This document shows, piece after piece, positions 49,560 to 60,247 of a DNA stretch of 64,000 bases. Position 1 is the first letter of the stretch; every line of letters begins with the position of its first letter. The stretch is from Symsagittifera roscoffensis. Its lineage: Eukaryota > Xenacoelomorpha > Acoela > Convolutidae. The DNA lies in assembly GCF_963678635.1 (NCBI RefSeq), contig NC_087069.1, forward strand, positions 30,918,776 through 30,982,775, in the 5' to 3' direction. The translations under genes and the position numbers were made by a program. The notes below the pieces were generated by a model. That model searched no databases, was not told the DNA's origin, and worked only from the letters and a program-made list of their open reading frames with translations.

Positions 49560-52500
49560 CTAATTAAGGGTTTTTATACGAGCCAGAGTGTAGTGTCCCC
49601 TTGGGCTGCGTTCGTCAACAATCCACACTAAATCCCCTGTTTTTAAAATAACGTCACTACCGGAGTGCCACTTACTGCGTTTATTCAGCGCTGGCACATA
49701 ATCTCGCAGCCAACGACTCCAAATTGCGTTGGCGTAGCTTTGCGCTCGGATATATTGCTTTCGATGGTCGAAGTGCTCCTGGAAAGAGAGAGCAGGAAAG
49801 CTAGTACCATTTCGGCCTAACAAAAAATGATTAGGAGTTAACACCTCGAAACCATCCGGACTTGCACTTACTGATGTTATAGGTCGAGCGTTCAGTGATT
49901 GTTCTACAAGACAGAAAGTTGTTTCAAGGACTTCGGGAGTGAGCTTTCTACTTCCTATTATTGCGTAGAATACCCTTTTACAACACCGAACGAGACGTTC
50001 CCAAGAACCACCGTGATGCGGGGCTGCCGGGGGGTTAAATTTCCACTTAATACCCTTTTTCGCCAGCTCTGGAGGTGCTTGATCGTACCACGACTGAATA
50101 CAATTTAAGAGTTCTTTCTCGGCTCCCACAAAATTGGTGCCGTTATCAGACCAAATGACTGATGGAGTGCCGCGACGGGCAATGAATCTTTCGATTCCCA
50201 TCACACACGAACTCGTGTCCATCGATGAGAAAATCTCAATATGTACAGCTCTGGTGGTCATACATGTAAAAAGGAAGCACCATCGTTTTTCAGAACTCCT
50301 CCTGATTGAGACGTAAAAAGGTCCAAAGTAATCAACACCACAGTTTGTGAAGGGAGGCTGGCGGTAACCAAGTCTTTCAACTGGAAGTTCTGCCATCATA
50401 GGTGTGACAGTTTTGGCTTTGCGCTTCCTACATATAAGGCAGTGGACTTCAATGGACTTCAATAAAGAGCAAAGGTTCAAGATTGCGAACTCTAAGTGAA
50501 TTACAGCTCGCAGGTAGTCTAAGAACTGGTGCTGATAGCGATAATGAATATCACTTACGAACAATTTCACCAAAGAATGCCTTCCATCAAGGATTATGGG
50601 GTGTTTTGTGTCATATTCAGTTTCAACTAGGCGGCGAATTCGCCCAGTTGAACAAATGAGGAATGCAGGACCCATAGACGGTGCATACTGTGCAATACGA
50701 CTAGACTTTTTGACGGTTTTGTTGCAGGACAGGAGTAAATTTTCCGCTTCAAAAGATTCCTTTTGGGAAATCAACAAAAGTCGTTGTTTGGCGGTTTCTA
50801 ATTCAACCGGATCGATTATTTCCTTGACTTTAGTGCGGTAGTGCCGGTGTTTCGGACTAAGTCTGAGCATGAAGGCAACCACTCGCTGGAGTTTACGAAA
50901 CGAGCTGAATTTTTCCCAATCAAATAAAATGGGTTGTTTTTGTTTCTGTGCAACGTTTGAAAAATTAGAGGCCTGCTGTAAACCTTCATTAAGGTCACAA
51001 GCGGGACCAGCCAGGCGGATTTTCTTAAGTATTTCTATGCTCGGCTTGAAAGGCCACTCGCCATTTTTCAGCAGACTTGGCCCGTTCACCCAGCTGCTTG
51101 TTTTTAAGGACTCCGCTGAGATTCCTCTGGTTCCCGTATCAGCAGGGTTGTCTCCACTTAAGACATGAAACCACTGGTCTACGGTCGTACTTTCTAGAAT
51201 CTCTCCAATCCGGTTTGCCACGAACGTGGGTTGCTTACTACCTGAGTTTAACCACTGGAGCACAGTGGTGCTGTCAGTCCACATGAACGTGTTTGACACA
51301 GGAATGGTTAGAGCTTTGAGGACATCTTCTTTCAAGCGGGTAGCGAGTAATGCGGCCTGCAGTTCAAGCTTCGGGATGGAAAGCGCTTTCATGGGCGCCA
51401 CTCTTGCTTTTCCAAAGACTAAGGCAACTTGTGTTTCGAGTGAAGTTTTCACACGGGCGCGAAGAAAAGCTACAGCACAAGAAACTTCTTCTGAGCTGTC
51501 ACCGAACATGTGTAACTCAACGCAATCGACTGGTGCGGAGAAGTAGCTGCGCTTTATACTCATTTTCCCTGGAGATGGCAAACCAGAGTGCCAGGCAAGA
51601 AATTTTGTCTTGATATCAACGGGTAGCTGATCATCCCATTGTTGACCATGAATGCGCCAGATTTCTTTCAACAATAATCGCGCTCTTACGGTATAGGGCG
51701 CTACGAGACCTATGGGGTCGAAAACGGAAGAAACAAAACTTAACACTGTTCGCTGTGTTACCGAGTTTTTAAGTTCACGGTTGACACCACAGCTTACGAC
51801 CAAAGTGTCGTCAATATGGTCCCACTTCAGAACAAGAACATGAGAAGAATTATCCCCACAAGTTACAATATTTTTACTTTCCTGTTGCGGCGCGCTTTGG
51901 GGTGGGTTTAACTCTTTATTAATTTTAGTTACGTTACTTATGACCGTGGTTAATTTAAAACCACCTAGAGCTAACAGAGTAATCAACTCTTGACTCATTT
52001 TAAATGCAACATCAGGGTCCTCAAAGGAGTCAAGGTAGTCGTCCATATAAAATTTCTCTAGAACTGCGAACGCTGCGTCAGGGAACATCGCCTGATTATC
52101 CATTGCAGTCCGTTGCATTGCATAATTTGCACACGTTGGCGAATCTCTCGCTCCAAAGATATGTCTGGTGTACTGGTGTACAACCACATTGGCTGTGGGG
52201 TCCTTCCGCCATAGAAAGCGAAGAGATGGTTGGTCCTCTGGAAGGACGCCAACTTGTAGGAACATCCCTTCAATGTCAGCCGATACGGCAAAATGATGTT
52301 GACGAAAACGGATGAGAACGAACACAAGGTTCTGCAGTAGGTCGGGTCCTACTAGCAACGATTTGTTCAATGACGTACCATGGAATTTAGACGCTCCATT
52401 AAGGACACGCCTCACTTTACCAGGTTTGTTTGGGTTCACCACGGGATGGTGAGGAAGATACCACTCGCGTATGCTGCGGTTCGAAAAATTATGGGGAGGA

Positions 52501-53411
52501 ACTTGAATCACGTATCCTTTACTCAAATCATCTTCGATAGTTTTTGAGTATTGATCCCTTAAGTGAGAATCTTTCGCTAAACGTTTTTCCAACGATTTTA
52601 ACTGAACCAAAGAGGAATAGTAATTATCTGGTAACATGATAGATTCTTCTGCCCAAAGCATACCTACAGCGTATCTTGATCCATCGTGGACGGTGGAGGA
52701 ATCAAGTATTTTAGCCGCCCTTTTGTCTTCGGCTGAACGGGAATCGACCTGTTTGTAGGCTCCGTATGACTCTATTTCATACCAGCGTTTGATTTGACAA
52801 GCTAGTTCGGTATCATCCGTATTGCACTTGAAACAAGTAGAAAGGAAACCAGTAGATGTCGGCATTGGGCCGCTCAAGACCCATCCTATTGGAAGGCGAA
52901 CCGCGACGGGCGATGTGTTTGGATCGGCCTCACTCTTGAAATACTCCTCAGGCCGAATAGCATGGAAGGAGTCTTGACCAATTATTAAGTCTACATCGGC
53001 GTAGCTATACACAATTGGTTTGATGGGAGCAAGGTACGGATACTTGCTCTGTAATGCAGGGATGTTGACGGTATCGGTACCGACTTTAAGTTTATCCTTG
53101 ACAAATGCGGTTAATTCGAATATGTATTCGAATCCATCGAAGTTAGAAGATACCTTCATCTGAACTTGTTTCGTTTTAACAACAACCGTTGTGTTAATAC
53201 CAATTACTGTGAGATCCAAATCTCTTCCTGAGAGATTCAGACATTTGACTAATTTAGCCGATATCCAGGAATGACTAGATGCTGAGTCACACAATGTTAA
53301 ACAATCAGCACTCTGGAAATTGGTGGAAACTTGGAGCTTGATTATGGGCAGTAACCCTTTCGATGTTATGATTGATGATTGGTCGTTCGAGATTGCGCAA
53401 CTTACATCCAA
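49560..53411 (-). CDS. pol: BEL/Pao pol polyprotein: protease, RT, RNase H, integrase
   Basis: The open frame has 1,283 codons. An aspartic protease motif DSAS is at residues 42-45 (DSGS or DTGS is usual). RT has ADIEGMF, with catalytic Asp at about 379, and YMDD at 455-458 followed by YLDS, typical of BEL elements. A Pao-type segment (FDPIGLVAP, ~564-572) precedes RNase H, which has its acidic residues in FGDSS (D638), LELQAA (E683), WTDST (D713) and NPADTGTRG (D758). Integrase has H956, H961, C991 and C994 for zinc and a DDE triad at D1027, D1089 (WSDNGTNF) and E1138 (SWERL). The C-terminus has TGDLVWIVDERSPRG. The ATG at 53,411 is nominal, since BEL pol normally continues from gag. TAG at 49,560-49,562 cuts the protein; the same frame stays open ~40 codons further, to TAA at 49,440. 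All catalytic triads are intact. Confidence 0.93.
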   Translation of the reverse strand: MDVSCAISNDQSSIITSKGLLPIIKLQVSTNFQSADCLTLCDSASSHSWISAKLVKCLNLSGRDLDLTVIGINTTVVVKTKQVQMKVSSNFDGFEYIFELTAFVKDKLKVGTDTVNIPALQSKYPYLAPIKPIVYSYADVDLIIGQDSFHAIRPEEYFKSEADPNTSPVAVRLPIGWVLSGPMPTSTGFLSTCFKCNTDDTELACQIKRWYEIESYGAYKQVDSRSAEDKRAAKILDSSTVHDGSRYAVGMLWAEESIMLPDNYYSSLVQLKSLEKRLAKDSHLRDQYSKTIEDDLSKGYVIQVPPHNFSNRSIREWYLPHHPVVNPNKPGKVRRVLNGASKFHGTSLNKSLLVGPDLLQNLVFVLIRFRQHHFAVSADIEGMFLQVGVLPEDQPSLRFLWRKDPTANVVVHQYTRHIFGARDSPTCANYAMQRTAMDNQAMFPDAAFAVLEKFYMDDYLDSFEDPDVAFKMSQELITLLALGGFKLTTVISNVTKINKELNPPQSAPQQESKNIVTCGDNSSHVLVLKWDHIDDTLVVSCGVNRELKNSVTQRTVLSFVSSVFDPIGLVAPYTVRARLLLKEIWRIHGQQWDDQLPVDIKTKFLAWHSGLPSPGKMSIKRSYFSAPVDCVELHMFGDSSEEVSCAVAFLRARVKTSLETQVALVFGKARVAPMKALSIPKLELQAALLATRLKEDVLKALTIPVSNTFMWTDSTTVLQWLNSGSKQPTFVANRIGEILESTTVDQWFHVLSGDNPADTGTRGISAESLKTSSWVNGPSLLKNGEWPFKPSIEILKKIRLAGPACDLNEGLQQASNFSNVAQKQKQPILFDWEKFSSFRKLQRVVAFMLRLSPKHRHYRTKVKEIIDPVELETAKQRLLLISQKESFEAENLLLSCNKTVKKSSRIAQYAPSMGPAFLICSTGRIRRLVETEYDTKHPIILDGRHSLVKLFVSDIHYRYQHQFLDYLRAVIHLEFAILNLCSLLKSIEVHCLICRKRKAKTVTPMMAELPVERLGYRQPPFTNCGVDYFGPFYVSIRRSSEKRWCFLFTCMTTRAVHIEIFSSMDTSSCVMGIERFIARRGTPSVIWSDNGTNFVGAEKELLNCIQSWYDQAPPELAKKGIKWKFNPPAAPHHGGSWERLVRCCKRVFYAIIGSRKLTPEVLETTFCLVEQSLNARPITSVSASPDGFEVLTPNHFLLGRNGTSFPALSFQEHFDHRKQYIRAQSYANAIWSRWLRDYVPALNKRSKWHSGSDVILKTGDLVWIVDERSPRGHYTLARIKTLN

Positions 53412-53471
53412 CGGAACGGGATTAATGTCTGCATGATTCGAACTTGCGTTTGGTATATTCTAGCTGAATTA
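53412..53471 (-). other. gag-pol boundary with two in-frame stops
   Basis: The gag frame ending at 53,469 and the pol frame starting at 53,411 are in the same phase. Only TAA (53,469-53,471) and TAG (53,460-53,462), separated by two codons, stand between them. The intervening sequence is otherwise open. This could be a natural suppression site or two later mutations. BEL elements usually encode gag-pol as one frame, which favours mutation. The evidence here cannot separate the two. Confidence 0.6.
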
Positions 53472-54047
53472 TTTTCGATCAGCGTTTGTGCTCGCTTTAT
53501 CCGGCTCTGCGTTAGATCTTGGTTGACCAGCGTTGGGTCTTGTATGGCTATCATTTTTGTCCGGATTCCGACTAGGAAAAACACGTTCAGCCCCATGGAG
53601 AAGTACACTATGGGTGCTAGTGCAACCTGGTTTGGTGCATTTCTTTGCTCTGGGACATTGCCGGAATGCGTGGTTCCCTTGTAAGCAGGAGAAGCACAAT
53701 TTGTTTTCCGCAGAGAATTTTGCACGTTGTGTTGGAGTTTTCTCCTTAAACACAGAACACTTCCACAAGGTATGTTTCCCCTTGCAGAGGATACAAGAAG
53801 GATATTCAATCTTTTTCTCAACTGTACTTGTCGAGGCAAAAACTCTCGTTACAGCTTTAGTTTTGGATGGCTCTTCGACTTTGGGCTTTCCAGGCATATT
53901 TTTCATTTGCTCATGAACTTCTGCTTTATCTTTTAACCAATTGTTAAAGTCAATTAGGTTGGGGCGTGACCAATTACGTGTCACGACAAAAAGTGACCAC
54001 GATTCTCTCATGTTTGTTGGAATTTTCGAAAGAGCTTGATTTAACAA
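53469..54047 (-). pseudogene. gag: BEL gag C-terminal part with zinc knuckles
   Basis: The open piece has 192 codons. It contains CILCKGKHTLWKC (C-x2-C-x3-H-x4-C), CFSCLQGNHAFRQC (C-x2-C-x4-H-x4-C) and a third Cys/His group, CTKPGCTSTHSVLLH. This is the nucleocapsid zinc-finger arrangement of BEL/Pao gag, which binds the RNA genome in the particle. The tail is Asn/Asp/Ser-rich. The ATG at its start is internal; upstream gag continues after frame changes near 54,055 and 54,115. In-frame pol follows after two stops. Confidence 0.88.
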
Positions 54048-54290
54048 AGAGACTTTTCAAATCTTCTTCATAATCAAGAGACCTAAAGACAGCCACTAGA
54101 CATGAAAAGGTCATCGAGAAGCTAATGATGTTCTAATGATTCGAAGCTGCGGGAAACTGGACAACTTATCAAGGTGGGCCGTAATTACGTTTTGTGGCTG
54201 GCCAAACTTTCTTTCTAGAGTTTTCAGAGCATCTTTATGCATTCTTCCACTGTATGCGAACTCTGCTATGGCTGACTTAGCTTTTCCTGA
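54048..54290 (-). pseudogene. gag: BEL gag core, DUF1759-type, frame-broken middle
   Basis: The sequence encodes AKSAIAEFAYSG and a following ALKTLERKFGQPQ segment (about 54,200-54,285), the hallmark of the BEL/Pao gag core (DUF1759). This part is in the same frame as the zinc-knuckle piece and pol. A TGA at 54,111-54,113 and a local frame change bracket about 60 bp (54,055-54,117), where coding similarity continues in another frame. Another frame change near 54,285 separates it from the upstream gag piece. It is too fragmented to stand as an open frame but is clearly coding-derived. Confidence 0.8.
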
Positions 54291-54893
54291 CTAATATTTT
54301 TAAATAAGTCAACTTCACATCATCGCTTAAGGACGCTGCGTCTACAGTACTGCAAAATTGGCCAAACCATTCGTGCCATTGGAGCGGGTTGCCATCGTAC
54401 TGGGCCAGCTTCCATTCTCGAAGGGGATCCTTCTTTGAGACTGAAAGAGCTTGGACTAAGTCATTCAGTGTCACGGCTTGTGGTTGGGGAGCTGGTTGCA
54501 ACGACGGCAATGTGTTGCTAGGATCAGCTGCAAAAGGTTGCTGCTGATATATGTAAGTGTTTTCAGCCGATGCGTCGTGATTGGGAAACCCATAGTAAAC
54601 GGTACCACCACTTGATACGTGGGGGAATTGTTGCTGAGATATTGGCGTTACGGATGAAAAAACACCAACTATTGGGTTTGTGTTACCATCACTTGTTACC
54701 CCAGTGATACATTGGGTGACAGCGGGTGTCCACTGTGACATTAGTGGCAAATTGGGCTGACTAATAACGGCAGACTGTCCGCTAAACGGATTGTTCACTG
54801 ACGCAGGGTTGCTATACACGTTATGTGATAGCAAGTTTTGATTTCTGCAGATTAAATTTGCAGGTGGTTGTGACACAATGGCATGGGGGGGGG
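54277..54893 (-). pseudogene. gag: BEL gag central region
   Basis: This is the downstream two thirds of an open frame (54,277-55,215) that is real gag only from the G-run at about 54,885 onward. It is Pro/Gln/Ser/Asn-rich with QQQ runs, then enters the conserved core with PLREWKLAQYDGNPLQWHEW and VKLTYLKIL. It stops at 54,277 because of a frameshift just downstream of LKIL. The upstream third of the open frame, including its ATG at 55,215, is a shadow of the true frame. This region precedes the DUF1759 core. Confidence 0.82.
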
Positions 54894-55231
54894 GTGTATC
54901 CAGAGTATTGATTGGAGATGGCGGGCATGTTTCCAACAACTCGGGAATCGTTATTGAAGTTGTTGACGGGGATATGTTGAATGGACGACGAAGGATGAGG
55001 TACAGAGAAGTAACAGCATACCGGAGTATTGGTAGCTGCTGTTCCAGCTGGATTAAGAAATGATGATGCATTGTTTTCGCAAAGTGTAGCGTTATTGGAA
55101 ATAAGCATCGACTGCGTTTCGTCCTCAGGATTAGTGGATACAGCGTGCTTGATTCCATCGCCATCGTTGAAGGAGACGGTTGGTTGATAGGGATAACATT
55201 GTTGATCACAATCAAAAATCCGATTCAGCGA
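54884..55231 (-). pseudogene. gag: BEL gag Ser/Asn/Pro-rich linker
   Basis: This continues the coiled-coil frame after a single in-frame TAG at 55,232-55,234, and no stop interrupts it until 54,821. Composition is Asn/Ser/Thr/Pro-rich with no known domain, typical of the variable gag linker. The true frame is lost at a run of ten Gs (about 54,885-54,894), after which the central gag region continues in a different frame. Calling this the coding frame rests on continuity and composition, not on a conserved motif. Confidence 0.65.
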
Positions 55232-55737
55232 CTATCGCCGAGGTGAAGCTTCCGCTGTGGACACATTTCTGTGTTGATGCGAACCACTTTCTATATTTAT
55301 ACAGTTTTCAAACTTTGAAGAAGACGGAACTACTTTGGGTCCTTTTTGGTTTTCTAATACATGATCAACCCAATCGTTTACCCTGTCAGAACGACGATCA
55401 ACCGAAGACGCCAGCTCGAGATGCTGATCTATTTCAGACTCTTCGAGGTATTCAGTTTCAACCATTTTTGCTTCAGCTACTTTAATACGATTTTCTTCGC
55501 TTAATCGTTCCATTTCAAGCCGACTTTTTTCGATTCGTAAACGATGTTCTTGCTCTTTACGGTCAATTTCAAATTTAATTTTTTGTGGTTTTCGTTCCAT
55601 CTCAATCAAATGCTGTTGCTCTTCGATGATGGCTTCCTGTTGTTTCAGTCTTAAGGTTGCTTCATGTTGTTTTTCCAACTCTTTTCGCTTCATCTTCACT
55701 AGGAGCAGCTCTTTGCGGCGCTCACTGGGGGTCAATG
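55232..55737 (-). pseudogene. gag: BEL gag N-terminal coiled coil, truncated by the satellite
   Basis: The open frame (55,232-55,759) is almost entirely Glu/Lys/Arg/Gln/Leu-rich with a heptad-like pattern, for example EKQHEATLRLKQQEAIIEEQ. This matches the long coiled coil in BEL gag, which is thought to drive particle assembly. The first seven or so codons, including the ATG at 55,759, come from satellite DNA; element sequence starts at about 55,737. Gag's true N-terminus, leader and 5' LTR are gone. TAG at 55,232 ends it. Confidence 0.8.
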
Positions 55738-56759
55738 ATTTAGGTAAGCTAGGAGTCAAGATAGAAATATCAATAATTTAGGCTAGAAGAAGCTGAGATT
55801 TTCTGTCACCAGATGTAAATTAAGTTGGAAGTCTCATTGAGTTAAGCTAAAAGTCTCTGAGAATAACTGTCACGAGATCTGATTTTTTTTTTGGAAAGCT
55901 CGAGAAAATAAGCTAAAACTCTCTGAAAATTCCTTTTCTCTGATATTAGTATTGATAATGTATGCTGAAAATCTCGGGAAAAAATTCTGTTACGAGATCT
56001 AAGTCAAGTTAGAAATCTCGATAATTTAAGCTAGAAGATTGTGAGATTTTCTGTCACCAGATGTAAGTTAAGTTAGAAATCTCGATAAGTTAGGCTAAAT
56101 TCTCTGAAAAAAAAATCTGTCACCAGAATTAAGTCAAGTTAAAAATCTCAATAAGTAAGCTAGAAGACTATGATGATTCCTGTCAAGATATCTAAGTCAA
56201 GTTAAGCTACAAATCTCAATGAGTTAAGCTACAAATCTCTGAGAATTTTTGTCACAAGATCTGAGTCAAGTTAGAGATCTCTTCATGTTAAACTAAAAAC
56301 CTCTGATAACAGATGTCACCAGATTTCAGTCAAGTAACAAATCTCGATAAGTTAAGCTAGAAGACTCTGAGAAGTTCTGTCACAAGATCTGAGTCAAGTT
56401 AGAAATCTCTTCATGTCAAACTAAAAACCTCTGATAATTCATGTCACCAGATGTAAGTCAAGTTAGAAATCTTATTGAGTTAAGCGAGATTTCTCTGAGA
56501 AAAATTGTCACGAGGTCTAATTTATTTTGGAAAGCTCGAGAAATTGAGCTAAAACTCTCTAAAAATTCCTGTTCCCTGATATAAGTCTTGATAATGTATG
56601 CTGAAAAACTCGGGAAAAAATTCTGTCACGCGATCTAAGTCAAGTTAGAATCTCGATAATTTAAGCTAGAAGACTGTGAGATTTTCTGTCATCAGATGTA
56701 AGTTAAGTTAGAAATCACAATGAAATAAGCTAGAGGTCTCAGGAGATTCCTGTCACAAC

Positions 56760-58560
56760 ATCCAAGTCAAGCTAGAAATCTCTTTAAGTTAAACTAAAAA
56801 CATCTGATAACCCAAGTCACCAGATTAAGTCAAGTTTGAAATCTTATTGAGTTAAGCTAGAAGTCTCTGAGAATTTCAGTCACAAGATCTAATTAATTTT
56901 GAAAAGCTCGAGAAATAACGCAATCAAGCTCACAATCTCATGTTCCCATATATAAGCCTTGATAATGTAAGCTAGAAATCACGTGAAAAAGTCCTGTCAA
57001 GATATCTAACTCAAGTTAGAAATCTCATTGAGTTAAGCTAGAAATTTTTGAAAATTCTGGTCACGAGATCTAAGTCAAGTTAAAAATCTCGTTAAGTTAA
57101 GCTATAAAACTCTGAAAGCTCCTGTCAACAGATATAAGGCAAGTTAGAAATCTCATTGAGTTAAGCTAGAAGTCTCTTAGAATTCCTGTCACGAGATCTA
57201 AGTTATGTTGGAATACTTGAGAAATCAAGCTGAAAATCTCTGAAAGTTCCTGTTCCCTGATTAAAGTCTTGATAATGAAAGCTAGACATCTCAGGAAAAG
57301 CCTGTCACCAGGTCTAATTCAAGTTAGAAATCTCGATGGTTTAAGCTAGAAATTTTTGAAAATTCTGGTCACGAGATCTAAGTCAAGTTAAAAATTTCGA
57401 TAAGTTAAGCTAGAAAACACTGAAAGCTCCTGTCACCATATATAAATCAAGTTAGAAATCTCATTGAGTTAAGCTAGAAATCTCGGAGAATATCTGTCAC
57501 AAGATCTAAGTCATGATAGAATTCTCTTCAAGTTAAACTAAAAACCTCTGATAATCCAAGTCACCAGACGTAAGTCAAGTTTGAAATCTCCTTGAGTTAA
57601 GCTAGAAGTCTCTGAGAATAACTGTCACGAGATCTAAGTTATTTTGGGAAGCTCGAGAAATTAAGCTAAAACTCTCTGAAAGTTTCTGTTCCCTGATATA
57701 AGTCTTGATAATGTATTGTGAAAATCTCGAGAAAAAATTCTGTCACCAGATTGGAGTCAATTTAAAAACCTCGATAAGTTAAGCTGGTATACTCTGAGAA
57801 TTTCTGTCACCAGGTGTAAGTCAAGTTACAAGTCTCATTGAGCTAAGCTAGAAACCTCTGAAAATTCCTGACTTCCTGTGACCAGATCTAAGTCAAGTTA
57901 GAAATCTCTTTAAAATAAGCTAAAAACATCTGATAATCCATGTCACCAGATGTAAGTCAAATTAGAAATTTTATTGAATTAAGCTAGAAGTATCTGAGAA
58001 TTTCTGTCACAAGATCTAACCTATTTTGGAAAGCTCGAGAAATTAAGCAATTCAGCTAAAATTCTCATGTTCCTATATATAAGTCTTGATAATGTAAGCT
58101 AGAAATCACGTGAAAAAAACCTGTCACGATATCTAACTAAAGTTAGAAATCTCATTGAGTTAAGCAAGAAATTTTTGAAAATTCTGGTCACGAGATCTAA
58201 GTCAAGTTAGAAATCTCGATAAGTTATGCTAGATGACTCTGAAAGTTCCTGTCAACAGATATAAGTCAAGTTAGAAATCTCATTGAGTTAAGCTAGAAGT
58301 CTCTTAGAATTCCTGTCACGAGATCTAATTTATGTTGGAATGCTTGAGAAATTAAGCTAAAAATCTCTGAAAGTTCCTGTTCCCTGATTTTAGTCTTGAA
58401 AATGAAAGCTAGAACCCTGGGGAAAAGCCTGTGACCAGGTCTAATTCAAATTAGAAATCTCGATGGTTTAAGCTAGAAGACTGTTAGTTTCTGTCACCAG
58501 ATATAAATCAAGTTAGAAACTCATTGAGTTAAGCTAGAAATCTCTGAGAATTTCTGTCAC
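56760..58560. repeat. 1,127-bp tandem duplication
   Basis: TATATAAG followed by CTTGATAATGTAAGCTAGAA occurs at 56,949 and 58,076 (offset 1,127 bp). The rare GAAATCACGTGAAAAA and CTTAGAATTCCTGTCACGAG segments are repeated at the same offset. Copies are moderately diverged. Confidence 0.75.
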
Positions 58561-60247
58561 AAGATCTAAGTCATGATAGAAGTCTCTTCAAGTTAAACTA
58601 AAAACCTCTGAGAATACTTGTCACCAGATGTGAGTCAAGTTAGAAATCTCATTTAGTTAACCTAGAAATCTCAAAAATCATGTCACGAGATCTTAGTTAA
58701 GTTAGAAACCTCATTGAGTTAAGCTAGAATTCTCCTAGAATTTCTTTCACAAGATCTGAGTCAAGTTAGAAGTCCCTTCAAGTTAAACTAAAACCCTCTG
58801 AGAATACTTGTCACCAGATGTAAGTCAAGTTAGAAATCTCATTGAGTTAAACTAGATGTCTCTGAGAATTCCTGTAACGAGATTTAAGCTATGTTGGAAA
58901 GCTCGAGAAATTGAGCTAAAAATCTATGAAAGTTCCTGTTCCCTGATATAGGTCTTGATATTGTAAGCTAGATGTCTCGGGAAAAACCCTGTCACGAGAT
59001 CTAACTCAAGTTAGAAACCTCATTGATTTAAGCTAGAAGACTCTGATAATTTCTGTCACCAAATATAAGTCAAGTTAGAAATCTCATTGAGTGAACTAGA
59101 AGTCTCTCAGAATAACTGTCACGAGATCTAAGTTATGTTGGAAAGCTCCAGAAATTAGGCAATTAGGCTAAAAATTTCATGTTCCCTGATATAATTCTTG
59201 TTATTGTAAGCTAGAAATCTTGGGGAAAAATCCTGTCACGAGATCTAACTCGGGTTAGAAATCTCATTGATTTAAGCTAGAAGTCTATGAAAATTCCGGT
59301 CACGAGATCTAAGTCAAGTTAGATATCTCGATAAGTTAAGTTAGAAGACGCTGAAAATTTCTGCCAACAGATATAAGTCAAGTTTTAAATGTCAATGAGT
59401 TATGCTAGAAACCTCCTAATTTTCCTGTCCTGAGATCTGAATCAAAATAGAAGTCTCGACGAAGTAGGCTAGCAGTCTCTGAACATTCCTGTCACCAGGT
59501 CTAAGTCAAGTTGGAAATCTCGATAGGTTAAGTTAGAAGAATCTGATAATTTCTGTCACCAGATGTAAGTCACGTAAGAAATCTCATTTAGTTAACCTAG
59601 AATTCTCAAAAATCCTGTCACGAGATATAAGTCAAGTTAGAAACCTAATTGAGTTAAGCTAGAATTCTCCTAGAATTTCTTTCACAAGATCTGAGTCAAG
59701 TTAGAAATCCCTTCAAGTTAAACTAAAACCTCTGAGAATACTTGTCACCAGATGTAAGTCAAGTTAGAAATGTCAATGAGTTGAGCTAGAAGTCTCTGAG
59801 AATTCCTGTCACGAGATCTTAGTTATCTTGAAAAACTCGAGAAATTAGGCTAAAAATCTATGAAAGTTCCTCTTCCCTGAGTTAGGTCTTGATATTGTAA
59901 GCTAGATGTTCGGGGAAAAATCCTGCACGAGATCTATCTCAAGTTAGAAACCTCATTGAGTTAAGCAAGAAATCTCTGAGAATTTTTGTCACAAGATCTG
60001 AGTCAAGTTAGAAATCTCTTCATGATAAAATAAGAACCTCTGAGAATCCTTGTCACCAGATATAAGTCAAGTTAGAAATCTCATTGAGTTAAGCTAGAAA
60101 TCTCTGAGAATTTTTGTCACAAGATCTGAGTCAAGATAGAAATTTCTTCAAGTTCAACTAAAAACCTCTGAGAAATCTTGTCACAAGATGAAATTCAAGT
60201 TAGAAACCTCATTGAGTTAAACTAGAAGTCTCTGAACATTACTGTCA

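Larger units (their letters stand above)
49153..55737 (-). mobile_element. 5'-truncated BEL/Pao-type LTR retrotransposon
   Basis: Read on the - strand, the order is: gag coiled coil, a Gln/Pro/Ser-rich gag region, the DUF1759-type gag core, gag zinc knuckles, protease, RT, RNase H, integrase, polypurine tract and 3' LTR. This order and the motifs are those of BEL/Pao elements. The 5' LTR, primer-binding site and start of gag are absent, and the element begins within the coiled coil at the satellite junction. Compared with the intact monomer at 46,660-46,720, about 22 bp of satellite are missing and there is no target-site duplication. Pol is nearly intact, while gag has several breaks. Confidence 0.92.

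Noticed and set aside
49899-53936. Many plus-strand open frames of 60-127 codons, and minus-strand frames at 50,816, 52,058 and 53,402
   Set aside because: All overlap the BEL gag-pol coding frame in other frames and show no motifs.
54878-55485. Plus-strand open frames at 54,878-55,063 and 55,180-55,485
   Set aside because: They are antisense to BEL gag, with no supporting motif.
55738-55759. ATG at 55,759 as the start of gag
   Set aside because: The ATG and the first seven or so codons are satellite sequence fused to the truncated gag by the insertion, so this is not an authentic start.
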